Source of the DNA: Acinetobacter sp. CFCC 10889
Lineage (GTDB): Bacteria; Pseudomonadota; Gammaproteobacteria; Pseudomonadales; Moraxellaceae
Direction of reading: 5' to 3'
Length of the DNA: 64,000 nt
NCBI RefSeq assembly: GCF_003268395.1
Contig: NZ_LQXQ01000008.1
Location: 39,596 to 103,595 of the forward strand
Shown here: positions 1 to 8,202 of the stretch, in pieces
Numbering within the stretch: position 1 is the first letter of the stretch
Layout of the letters: the number at the start of each line of letters is the position of its first letter
The notes under the pieces: generated by a model
Told to the model about the DNA's origin: nothing
Databases searched by the model: none
The model's input: only the letters and a program-made list of their open reading frames with translations
Program-made: the position numbers and the translations under genes

Positions 1-929
1 TTGTCGATACTGAGTCAGGCGATATTATTGGCGACTTGGTTGAAAATGGTCAAAAAGTTTTAGTTGCACAAGGCGGGGATGGCGGTTTAGGGAATACCCA
101 TTTCAAATCATCAACCAACCGTTCTCCACGTAAATGTACGCATGGAATAAAAGGTGAGTTTCGTGAAGTTCGTTTAGAGCTAAAAGTACTTGCTGATGTA
201 GGCTTGCTGGGTATGCCGAATGCAGGTAAATCCACCTTTATTCGTGCAGTGTCTGCGGCAAAACCAAAAGTTGCGGATTATCCATTTACGACAATGGTGC
301 CAAACTTAGGCGTAGTGGATGCAGATAGTCATCGTTCATTCGTGATGGCGGATATTCCTGGTCTGATCGAAGGTGCAGCAGAAGGTGCAGGTCTTGGTAT
401 TCGCTTCCTGAAGCATTTGGCACGTACACGTATTTTATTACATATTGTCGATGTACAACCGATTGATGGTTCTGACCCTGCTTATAATGCGAAAGCAATT
501 TTGGAAGAATTGAAAAAATTCTCTCCAACATTGTCAAAGTTACCCATTGTATTGGTTTTAAATAAGCTTGACCAAATCGCTGAATCTGAGCGAGAAGAAT
601 GGTGTAATCATATTCTTGCAGAATTACAGTGGGATGGACCTGTATTTAAAACTTCAGGTTTAACATCTGAAGGAACCAAAGATGTTGTGTATTACTTGAT
701 GGATCAAATCGAACAACAACACGAACGTGAAGTTGAAGATCCTGAATATGCAGCAGAAATCAAAGCTTTCCGTGATCAGCTTGAAGCTGAAACACGTGAG
801 CAAACAATTGCCGCAAAAGAAGCTTATCGTGAAATGCGCCGTCAACAACGCCTTGCAGGAATGTTGGGTGATGACGATGAAGAAGACGATGGTGATGATG
901 GCGAAATGGAAGTGTATTACGTACGTTAA
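1..929 (+). CDS. obgE: GTPase Obg/CgtA, 5' end outside window
   Basis: Ribosome-associated Obg GTPase, involved in late 50S assembly and stress control. The reading frame is already open at base 3 and reads VDTESG...GDLVENGQK, the end of the glycine-rich Obg domain, so the true start lies upstream; the TTG at 36 is internal. About 308 residues are visible, out of roughly 400 usual for the family. The G domain shows GMPNAGKST (G1), DIPGLIEGA (G3) and NKLD (G4). The C-terminus ends in an acidic Asp/Glu-rich tail, as in proteobacterial Obg. proB follows after 23 bases on the same strand, suggesting co-transcription. Confidence 0.96.
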   Translation, partial: VDTESGDIIGDLVENGQKVLVAQGGDGGLGNTHFKSSTNRSPRKCTHGIKGEFREVRLELKVLADVGLLGMPNAGKSTFIRAVSAAKPKVADYPFTTMVPNLGVVDADSHRSFVMADIPGLIEGAAEGAGLGIRFLKHLARTRILLHIVDVQPIDGSDPAYNAKAILEELKKFSPTLSKLPIVLVLNKLDQIAESEREEWCNHILAELQWDGPVFKTSGLTSEGTKDVVYYLMDQIEQQHEREVEDPEYAAEIKAFRDQLEAETREQTIAAKEAYREMRRQQRLAGMLGDDDEEDDGDDGEMEVYYVR

Positions 930-952
930 GCAAACGTACAACTGAGGACAAG

Positions 953-2086
953 ATGATAGAAGTGGTAGATGGGCAACGTCAGCTCAAGGCTTTAAAACGT
1001 ATCGTTGTTAAAATCGGATCATCTTTACTCACAGCAAATGGGCAAGGTTTGGATTTGGATGCAATTTCGCATTGGGCGAAACAAATTGCAGATCTACACA
1101 ATGCAGGGCACGAAATTATTTTAGTGTCATCAGGTGCTGTGGCTGAAGGTATGGTTCGCATGAAGCTAGAGAATCGACCCACCGATCTACCCAGTCTGCA
1201 AGCTTGTGCTGCCATTGGACAAATGGGGCTGATCCAAACGTGGTCAAGCGTTTTGGAAAATCATGCCATTCAAACTGCACAGGTGTTATTAACCCATGAT
1301 GATTTGGCAGATCGCCGCCGTTATTTGAACTCTTGTGATGCTTTGCAAAACCTGATTGATTGGCGTGTTATTCCTGTGATCAATGAAAATGATACAGTTT
1401 CTACCGATGAAATTCGTTTTGGGGATAATGACACTTTGGCTGCAATGGTGGCAGGTCAAGTCCATGCAGATTTATTGATTATCCTGACAGATCAACAGGG
1501 CATGTTTGACTCTGATCCTCGTTCAAATCCAAATGCAAAATTGTTTGATACAGTTCGTGCGATGGATGAGTCGTTGTTTGATATGGCAGGTGGTGGTGGT
1601 AAGTTTGGTCGTGGTGGGATGCTGACCAAAGTCCGTGCTGCTCGTTTGGCTGCGAAGTCTGGTTGTCCAACTTTGATTGCAAGTGGTGAAAGTGACAATG
1701 TTCTGGCTCGTTTAATGGCAGGTGAATTACTCGGTACGTTATTTATTACTGATGATGATCGTGTCACAGCGCATCAACAATGGCTTGCTGCGCATTTACA
1801 AACCGCAGGGCGTTTGGTTTTGGATGATGGTGCTGTGAAAGCCATTAAAGAAAACCATCGTAGTTTGTTGCCTGTGGGTGTAAAAGCGGTTGAAGGGCAT
1901 TTTGATCGTGGTGATGTGGTGGAGTGTGTTGATACACAAGGTCATCGTGTCGCTGTAGGGCGAGTGAATTTTAGTTCTCGTTCGGCTGACATTGTGAAAG
2001 GTTTAGCTTCGGACAAAGTTCATCAAGTTTTAGGTGAAGCACGTTCTTTGGAAATGATTCATCGCAATCACATGGCAATCTATTGA
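953..2086 (+). CDS. proB: Glutamate 5-kinase
   Basis: Catalyses ATP-dependent phosphorylation of glutamate to gamma-glutamyl phosphate, the first step of proline synthesis, in the cytoplasm. At 377 residues it has the length of two-domain ProB. The amino-acid kinase domain (about 1-260) shows [24 protein letters not shown] and the [11 protein letters not shown] segment. A PUA domain occupies about 280-370. The ATG has a GAGGA ribosome site just upstream. It lies directly behind obgE and is followed by an intrinsic terminator. No proA is present here. Confidence 0.96.
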   Translation: MIEVVDGQRQLKALKRIVVKIGSSLLTANGQGLDLDAISHWAKQIADLHNAGHEIILVSSGAVAEGMVRMKLENRPTDLPSLQACAAIGQMGLIQTWSSVLENHAIQTAQVLLTHDDLADRRRYLNSCDALQNLIDWRVIPVINENDTVSTDEIRFGDNDTLAAMVAGQVHADLLIILTDQQGMFDSDPRSNPNAKLFDTVRAMDESLFDMAGGGGKFGRGGMLTKVRAARLAAKSGCPTLIASGESDNVLARLMAGELLGTLFITDDDRVTAHQQWLAAHLQTAGRLVLDDGAVKAIKENHRSLLPVGVKAVEGHFDRGDVVECVDTQGHRVAVGRVNFSSRSADIVKGLASDKVHQVLGEARSLEMIHRNHMAIY

Positions 2087-2112
2087 TTTTAAAAGTAAAG
2101 TTTTAACATGGA

Positions 2113-2139
2113 AACCTCGCAAAATTAGCGAGGTTTTTT
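2113..2139 (+). terminator. Intrinsic terminator after proB
   Basis: An 8-bp perfect stem (AACCTCGC at 2113-2120 with GCGAGGTT at 2128-2135), a 7-base loop and a T-run. It sits 27 bases after the proB stop, between convergent genes. Confidence 0.85.
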
Positions 2140-2141
2140 AT

Positions 2142-2927
2142 TTATAGATATTCTTTAAAATCATCACAATCAGTTTCTAAATTTTTATTAAGATTTAGTT
2201 CAATCTGAATAATTTCATCTAAAGATAATTTTCTATACGCAAAAAGAGGAATCTTTAATAAGCCATTGATTGCAAGAATTGCATTTGTGTCCGCTTCCTT
2301 GATTTTAAGTAGATTATTTTTAAAGTGAAAACATGGATATTGTTCGATAATCGCTTGTAGCAATGTCGGAGATTCACTTAATTCCTGCAAAGAGCCTACT
2401 AATTTTTCTGGAATATTTTTTGCTACAGCATAATTATTGATGAGTTTTTCTAAGCTTTCAGCTTTACTCAGAAAAAGTTGTGGTGGTTCAAGTTCAGGAA
2501 CATTTGCATCACTGATATCGTAATGATCTTCTGTGGTATTCCAAAGGACATAAAACTCTGATAAGTCTATATATTCAATGCATGAAAAGGCATTTGCATC
2601 TAACTCGATTAAAATATCAAATAAATCTTCTTTATTTAGGTTGCTTAATATTTGATCATTATTGTATTGATTTGTACTATTACACTTATGCTTTTGAATC
2701 ACTTTTTGAAAAGTGAGACTGCTGTATAACTCATTTTCATTGTTACTAATGTGCAACCATGAACTTTGATGGGCATATTGAAATTCTAAGGATTTCCATT
2801 GCTCAGTTAAATCTTCTAAATGGTTACTTTTATAGGTGATCGCACCATACTCACCATCAAGTACACAATGATAATTTTCATCATTAAACATAAAAGAGCG
2901 TTGTTTTAATAGATAAATTTTATTCAT
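2142..2927 (-). CDS. Hypothetical protein, 261 aa
   Basis: I do not recognise a family. The ATG has a clear AGAGGAAG ribosome site, and the frame is open for 261 residues in an A+T-rich stretch, so it is very likely a real gene. No signal peptide or membrane segment is visible. The sequence is rich in Leu, Asn, Asp and Glu and looks like a soluble cytoplasmic protein; the central part (about 90-150) is acidic. It converges on proB and ends two bases beyond the proB terminator T-run. The gene upstream on the same strand is the HAD phosphatase, with a 68-base gap. Confidence 0.75.
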   Translation of the reverse strand: MNKIYLLKQRSFMFNDENYHCVLDGEYGAITYKSNHLEDLTEQWKSLEFQYAHQSSWLHISNNENELYSSLTFQKVIQKHKCNSTNQYNNDQILSNLNKEDLFDILIELDANAFSCIEYIDLSEFYVLWNTTEDHYDISDANVPELEPPQLFLSKAESLEKLINNYAVAKNIPEKLVGSLQELSESPTLLQAIIEQYPCFHFKNNLLKIKEADTNAILAINGLLKIPLFAYRKLSLDEIIQIELNLNKNLETDCDDFKEYL

Positions 2928-2995
2928 ATACTTCCTCTTTTATTGTTTATTTTTGCTCGTTTGCACAAATGATTGCTGAAAAAATGTAGTTGATT

Positions 2996-3643
2996 TTAGG
3001 CAAATTTCTTTTGTTCTTTGAGTATAGGTAAGTCTTGATCTTTACCCACCATAAAGGAGTGATCCGCAAGACTGAGCATTTCTGTATCTTCAATGCTATT
3101 TCCATAAGCATAAATTTTATCATACTGATCTAGATCATATTTTTCTAAAATAAGAATACGTTTCTGATCACAACTACAATCAGGCGTTGAATAACGCCCT
3201 GTAAATGTATGATTTATCACTTCAGTTTCAGTACAAATTAAATCGACATCTAAAAGTGTACAAACCTGTTTTAAATATAAGTCAATGGATGCTGAAACAA
3301 TGACAATATCATCACCTAGATTTTTATGCTTCAAAAATTGTTGATATAGCTTTGTATCGAGTTGCGTAAGCAAATGAGAAGCATATTCCTCTGCTAATTG
3401 TATTAGTTCAGTCGTATCAGCTTCAGCAAACATGGCTTTGAATAGCTTCGGACGCATCGCATCCGCAGGGTAAATATTTAAATAATACGCTTGAATCCAA
3501 GGTAGAATTTTAATGCCTTGTTTGACAATATGTCGTTTTGATAAAGCGTAAAAGATGAACCCTGTGAAGCTGTCTTTTTTACACAAAGTGCCATCAAAAT
3601 CAAATAAGGCTAAGTTTTTATACGTTTTGCACGTTGCATACAT
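2996..3643 (-). CDS. HAD-IB (SerB-like) phosphatase family hydrolase
   Basis: Haloacid-dehalogenase superfamily, subfamily IB, related to phosphoserine phosphatase-like enzymes. Motif I is FDFDGTL (about residues 13-19; nucleophile Asp and general acid Asp). Motif II is VSAS near 117-120, and the motif III/IV region is YGNSIEDTEML near 185-195. The 215-residue length fits the HAD-IB group. The only ATG lies inside the end of the upstream DUF1615 gene, overlapping it by 34 bases, which suggests translational coupling. The substrate cannot be told from sequence. Confidence 0.85.
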   Translation of the reverse strand: MYATCKTYKNLALFDFDGTLCKKDSFTGFIFYALSKRHIVKQGIKILPWIQAYYLNIYPADAMRPKLFKAMFAEADTTELIQLAEEYASHLLTQLDTKLYQQFLKHKNLGDDIVIVSASIDLYLKQVCTLLDVDLICTETEVINHTFTGRYSTPDCSCDQKRILILEKYDLDQYDKIYAYGNSIEDTEMLSLADHSFMVGKDQDLPILKEQKKFA

Positions 3644-4815
3644 GTTTCATAGCGTCCATTTACACGGCTTGCATACCAGTTGGTATTGTAATCACGACTT
3701 AGTTTAGGACCAGAAATCACCACTTCTGGCATAATTGCATACATTGGATCTTTGCCTGTTTCATCTTTATAAAGCTTGGAAATCGCAATATAAGTTTGGG
3801 TTTTCTCGAAGCCTTTTTCTTTCTCTTTTTTCAGGTCATTACGTAACTGACGTGGCGTAACCAAAATATTATTTTTTGCAAATAAATTAATAATGGTTTT
3901 TTCAGTTGTGGTGGTGGCTGCACGAGGATCGCCATTTTTATCATAAGACAATAAATCGCCATCTAAGGCTAAATCGGCATCGGCAAGTTTGTCTACCATT
4001 TTTTGGAAAGCGGCATTACGACTCGAATACATTCCTGAGTTGTAGTCCGCAAAACGATAAATCGCTTTATCATAATCTGCAGGGTATAACATTAAACGAT
4101 GGATTCCGTAATATAAACCACCATATTCTGTATATAAATCATCACGTAATTCATTGGTACTCATACTACTGCGTTTATTGTCTTTGGCATAATTAATATG
4201 CACTTGCATTGAACCCAATGTAGTGATTGGATTCATTTTTTCACCAATATCTTGTCCTACCAGTTTGGCTGCACCTGTTAATGCACTGACATGATAATGC
4301 TTTGCCATGTAGGCAAAAATTTCACGATACAATACATCTAAGTCTTTTTCAGTTCTGACTTTACGCATTTGTTTGAGATAATTGTCTTCGGAGGTAGGCT
4401 GTGTTTTTAGTACTTGTTCAAAGTAGGTGGCAATTGTACCACCAATAGTTTCACCAAGTTTTTCTTCAAATTTTTCATTTAAACGAGTCGTGACTTCTTT
4501 TACAGCTTTGTCACCTAAGCCAGGTACAACAGGATTGGCAACAAAATTTGACTCCTGATCAACTACAGCGATCATGGTACAAACATTGTCTTTGGTGGTT
4601 GGGATATTCAGTTCTTTGGAAATATCAAACATATCTTTCGCCCAAGACTCACGGTTTTGGACACGGTTCGGAATCAATTTTCGGATTTGATCACTTTCAA
4701 GTTGTGGCTCGTCATCGGCAAACCATGAGCCTTTGCCACAAGCAACAAGACTGATAGAGATTGCTAAAATACTGAAAGATTTAAAAAAAGTTTTTGATAA
4801 ACTAGAATTTTTCAT
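3610..4815 (-). CDS. DUF1615 family lipoprotein
   Basis: 401 residues with a type II signal peptide: hydrophobic stretch, then lipobox LVAC at about 23-26. The body matches the DUF1615 pattern by recall: QESNFVANPVVPGLG, GSMQVHINYA, a GGLYYGIHRLMLYP block, FADYNSGMYSSRNAAFQ and LALDGDLLSYD. The fold resembles lysozyme-like or lytic enzymes (an early QES motif with a later GSMQ), but activity is unproven. It is probably an outer-membrane or periplasmic lipoprotein. It overlaps the start of the HAD phosphatase gene, implying an operon. Confidence 0.85.
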   Translation of the reverse strand: MKNSSLSKTFFKSFSILAISISLVACGKGSWFADDEPQLESDQIRKLIPNRVQNRESWAKDMFDISKELNIPTTKDNVCTMIAVVDQESNFVANPVVPGLGDKAVKEVTTRLNEKFEEKLGETIGGTIATYFEQVLKTQPTSEDNYLKQMRKVRTEKDLDVLYREIFAYMAKHYHVSALTGAAKLVGQDIGEKMNPITTLGSMQVHINYAKDNKRSSMSTNELRDDLYTEYGGLYYGIHRLMLYPADYDKAIYRFADYNSGMYSSRNAAFQKMVDKLADADLALDGDLLSYDKNGDPRAATTTTEKTIINLFAKNNILVTPRQLRNDLKKEKEKGFEKTQTYIAISKLYKDETGKDPMYAIMPEVVISGPKLSRDYNTNWYASRVNGRYETCMQRAKRIKT

Positions 4816-5009
4816 AACGATGAAAATGCACTCAGAAAGAGATGAGCTGAATAGATCTTAGCAGTATACTATGTCGAATAGAAAATGTAAGAAAATATAT
4901 GTATATGAATTTTTAATCGTATATTACATTTATATGTTACATATTTTGCATGATTAAGATCACTTATCCTGTGTTATGCATCCATTTTATATTGATTTAG
5001 AGCCATACT

Positions 5010-6071
5010 TTAATCATTACTTCTTCGGTACATAATTTTGTCATCATAGGCATTTAAAACCTGTAAAATTTGCCCCTTTGGTGTATGTAAAATTGCTTGT
5101 TGATTCGTATAAATTGTTCCATCTTTCGCTTTTGCGGTTTGGTTTACAGGTGGTGTAAAGAGCCAAGTTTCTTGATCTTTAACCCATGGATGTACTAAAA
5201 AACTAAACTCTGTACCTTTGGGATAATCTATGCCACCAAAATGTAAATCTTGAGCAAGCGTACCATTTTCTATACCAAGTAATTGATGATTTTTATCTAA
5301 ATATATATTCGCCCATTCTATGGGGATATTTTTATAATGCGTGATTGGATTTCTAATCAGCCATATATTTTGGGCAATGAAACCATCAGGATATTTGGGG
5401 GATTGACTACGTTGTATATCTGCATTGGCTTGTAATGTGATCTGCTTGAGTTTGACAGGATCTGCCAATACACAAAATTCTAAACCCGAAATATTGGCTT
5501 TTTCATCCAAATATACTTTCATATAATTTTCAAGTTTACACTGCCAACCTTCGATTTGACCTCGACCTTTGCCACGTAAGGTGATTGAACGATCATCCGA
5601 CATTTCTAATTCAAAACCTCTAGGGATTCGTACATTATTAATTTTAAAACTTGCAAAAGCCACAGGTGTAGGAAAAGTCGCTTCACGAAATGAGTCTAAA
5701 TTATTGGGTTCAAATAAATAAAGTTCAGTCCCAGTTGGCATGGTGATGCCTAAGATCGTCTGTGGCGCAGTCAGGGTTTTATAGGTTGCTTCATGTTCAG
5801 TTTGGCTTTCGTGTTTGGCAGTTTTTACTAGAAAAGAAAGCCCAATAGCAAGCATGGCACATAAGCAACTGCTGACAAATAAAGATTGTAGAAAAATATT
5901 GCCATTTTTAAGTTTTATGCGGCATTGCTTACTGAAAATGAGCCCAATTGCAAATAAGCAAAAAATAAAACTGCCCATTGCTGCAACGAGAAAAATCCAC
6001 AAATAAGCAAATGAAAAAGGAATCATAAAAGATATTGGAATGATGCAGGATATGTGATGTTTATCCTGCAT
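5010..6071 (-). CDS. Hypothetical membrane protein with repeated P-x-G-T motif
   Basis: 353 residues, no family recognised. Two N-terminal membrane segments (about 10-45 and 62-82) are followed by a large domain, probably outside the cytoplasm. That domain contains loosely repeated short units: GITMPTGTELYL (near 110), NNVRIPRGFELEM (near 148) and GGIDYPKGTEFSF (near 283). They look like strand-turn repeats of a beta-rich fold. The start codon is 12 bases after the end of the broken lipoprotein gene at 6084-6781 on the same strand, so the two probably formed one transcription unit. The intact paralogue of that lipoprotein (37311-38075) has no copy of this gene next to it. Confidence 0.7.
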   Translation of the reverse strand: MQDKHHISCIIPISFMIPFSFAYLWIFLVAAMGSFIFCLFAIGLIFSKQCRIKLKNGNIFLQSLFVSSCLCAMLAIGLSFLVKTAKHESQTEHEATYKTLTAPQTILGITMPTGTELYLFEPNNLDSFREATFPTPVAFASFKINNVRIPRGFELEMSDDRSITLRGKGRGQIEGWQCKLENYMKVYLDEKANISGLEFCVLADPVKLKQITLQANADIQRSQSPKYPDGFIAQNIWLIRNPITHYKNIPIEWANIYLDKNHQLLGIENGTLAQDLHFGGIDYPKGTEFSFLVHPWVKDQETWLFTPPVNQTAKAKDGTIYTNQQAILHTPKGQILQVLNAYDDKIMYRRSND

Positions 6072-6083
6072 AGATTGAAGAGA

Positions 6084-6781
6084 TTAATCAAATATTTTAT
6101 GAATCGCTTGGAAAGGTAAGGTCACAACATCAAATGCCACAGCAAAAGGGAATAACATGAGTTTATTGGCTGCTTTGCCTCCTGCTTCTGAATAATCTTT
6201 TTCCTCTTTTTGTGTATAAATGCTGACACGATAAGGTTTACTTAATGCTTTGAATGAATCTCGATTAGTTGCCGCAGGGTAGACCACACCTGCAAGTTTG
6301 ATTTCAAAACAAAATCGCTGTGCTTCCATACGTTTATCGCTAGAATTGGTACATTCTTCCGCACCATTTTCAATGAAGAATTCACGATCTGCTTTGGTTA
6401 CATCTTCACTAAGTTTGACATAAGAAAGGTTGAGTGCACCTGAGAAGTTGCCATCATTTTTTGCGGAATAAAAGTCGAGTGAACGTGTGACTTGGATATT
6501 TTTTGGGTCAAGTGCAGAGATGACTTTGGCAAATTTTGCCCGCCGTGTGTGAGTACATAACTATATTGTTGTCCAACAATCACGATGCTATCTTGTGGAA
6601 TATTTGGGATCACTTGAGCAGGTTTACCAAAGGCAACAACGTAGTCGTTGATGAGGACTTCACTCACTGTTTTGGTGCGAATGCCATCATCTTTGTCGAG
6701 TAATGTTGCTGTAGCACAGCCTGTTAAAATGCTAGATGTGCCAAGTGCAAGGGCGATAAGAGAATGTTTTAGGTGCTTCAT
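6084..6781 (-). pseudogene. Frameshifted lipoprotein gene, paralogue of 37311-38075
   Basis: The N-terminal frame begins with a lipoprotein signal (SSILTGCATATLL) and reads ...IVIVGQQYSYVLTHGG. It then drifts into unrelated sequence ending at 6398. A second frame, open from 6560 down to 6084, carries the natural continuation AKFAKVISALDPKNIQ... to AFDVVTLPFQAI. Restoring one G in the short G-run at about 6538-6543 joins both into a 232-residue protein. The intact relative at 37311-38075 has matching landmarks (VVVVGEKYSYL near the join; ITFDVVTSPLQLV at the end). Either a recent inactivating deletion or a sequence error. Function unknown. Confidence 0.85.
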
Positions 6782-7006
6782 TTATTATACTCATCAGTTT
6801 ATTTTCACCGTATTTATAGCAGCTCGTTGTGAATGCGATAAGTTTGAAAGATACCAAAATTTACTATAAATAAGCCATTATTGAGCATTTTTCATGGATT
6901 TCTTGGCAAAATATTATCATTCTTAAGTTTTAATTCATCTTGAATTATTTAATTAAAGTACAAAATCTTCATCATGTGCTTGAATTGCTTGTTCTATGGT
7001 TGAAAA

Positions 7007-7267
7007 CTATTCTCTTTCTAGAGGTGAAAATCCTAAAAGAAGCTCATGCGTTTGTTTTTCAAGTTGATGATAGTGTTCGGACGTTAAATTTTCATCATAA
7101 AAATTGCAGCAAATGACTGTGAATTGATTGGCTTTAACATGATGTAATAGCTCGTATTTTCGTATAAGTTTATTTTCTGAAGTAATGATTTGAATATCAG
7201 GTTGTATTTGAAATAAATCTGACATTTTTCTGTAATTATAAATACTGAGATGAGTGAATTTTAACAT
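7007..7267 (-). CDS. Small hypothetical protein, possibly truncated by a stop codon
   Basis: 86 residues, no recognised family. No strong ribosome site precedes the ATG; a second ATG (residue 15) is an alternative. The frame ends in TAG at 7007-7009 but stays open for 17 more codons with a plausible C-terminus (FSTIEQAIQAHDEDFVL) before TAA at 6953. The original product may therefore have been about 104 residues. Moderately likely to be a real gene, since nothing else occupies this stretch. Confidence 0.5.
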   Translation of the reverse strand: MLKFTHLSIYNYRKMSDLFQIQPDIQIITSENKLIRKYELLHHVKANQFTVICCNFYDENLTSEHYHQLEKQTHELLLGFSPLERE

Positions 7268-7418
7268 TATCTACTGTGTTTTGAGTGTGAAAAATTTAAA
7301 GGCTAAAGAAAGGTAGAAAATCAGATCAACAAAGTGAAAAAACGAAAATATTCATTGTATTTTTAAGCTAAGATTCTTATCATTGCCTGCTTGTTTGCAC
7401 GATCAGCGGAATTGAACC

Positions 7419-8063
7419 TTGAGTAATTTTCTTACCGAACACCTGATACATCGTGATGAAGATTTTATGGTGATCGCAAAACCCGCAGGTATACTCACAG
7501 TTCCGGGAAAAACAGAAGATTTACAAGATTGTGTGATTAATCGGCTATTAAAAATAGAAGCAAAAACCTTACTGATCCACCGTTTAGACCGTGATACTTC
7601 AGGCATTTTAGTCTTCGGCTTATCTAAATGGGGACAAAAAAGCATTTCTCGCCAGTTCCAAGAACGCCAAACTTCAAAGACTTATCAAGCTATTGTCGCA
7701 GGACATTTACAAGGTCAAGGCACGATAGATGTGCCAGTGGTCTATGATCCAAGTCGCCCACCTTTACATATCGCCGATCCTGAACATCATAAACCTGCGA
7801 TCACAGAATGGCAGGCAATCGAACATTTTGAAATACAAGGGCAACCTGTCACTCGTGTCAAATTAACTCCGATCACAGGTCGTTCTCACCAACTCCGAGT
7901 ACATATGCAGTTTTTAGGTCATCCGATTATTGGTGACACTTTATATGCGACAGTTGAGCAACAAGCGCTGATGCCTCGTCTGTGCCTACACGCAGAACAG
8001 CTACGCTTTCATCATCCTAAAACAGAGGAGGGTGTACAATTCGACTGTCCTGTGCCGTTTTAG
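7419..8063 (+). CDS. RluA-family pseudouridine synthase
   Basis: Converts uridine to pseudouridine in rRNA and/or tRNA. It shows the RluA signature HRLDRDTSGILV (catalytic Asp near residue 52), an early DEDFMVIAKPAG block and the C-terminal ITGRSHQLRVHM motif. At 214 residues without an S4 domain it is closest to RluA itself (23S rRNA U746 and tRNA U32 in E. coli). The start is a TTG with a weak GGA-like site; the first in-frame ATG would remove part of the first conserved strand, so TTG is preferred. Substrate assignment is by resemblance only. Confidence 0.88.
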   Translation: MSNFLTEHLIHRDEDFMVIAKPAGILTVPGKTEDLQDCVINRLLKIEAKTLLIHRLDRDTSGILVFGLSKWGQKSISRQFQERQTSKTYQAIVAGHLQGQGTIDVPVVYDPSRPPLHIADPEHHKPAITEWQAIEHFEIQGQPVTRVKLTPITGRSHQLRVHMQFLGHPIIGDTLYATVEQQALMPRLCLHAEQLRFHHPKTEEGVQFDCPVPF

Positions 8064-8202
8064 GTTGTTTTATTAACAAAGATTGAAAATGCTCATTATT
8101 TTAGTGAGCTTTGTGTCAAAAAGTATTGCGTAATGGGGTAAAACTTTGTTCAAATATTCTCCTGATTTGAGCAACTGTTTTCAGTCCTAACATGAGATAA
8201 AG

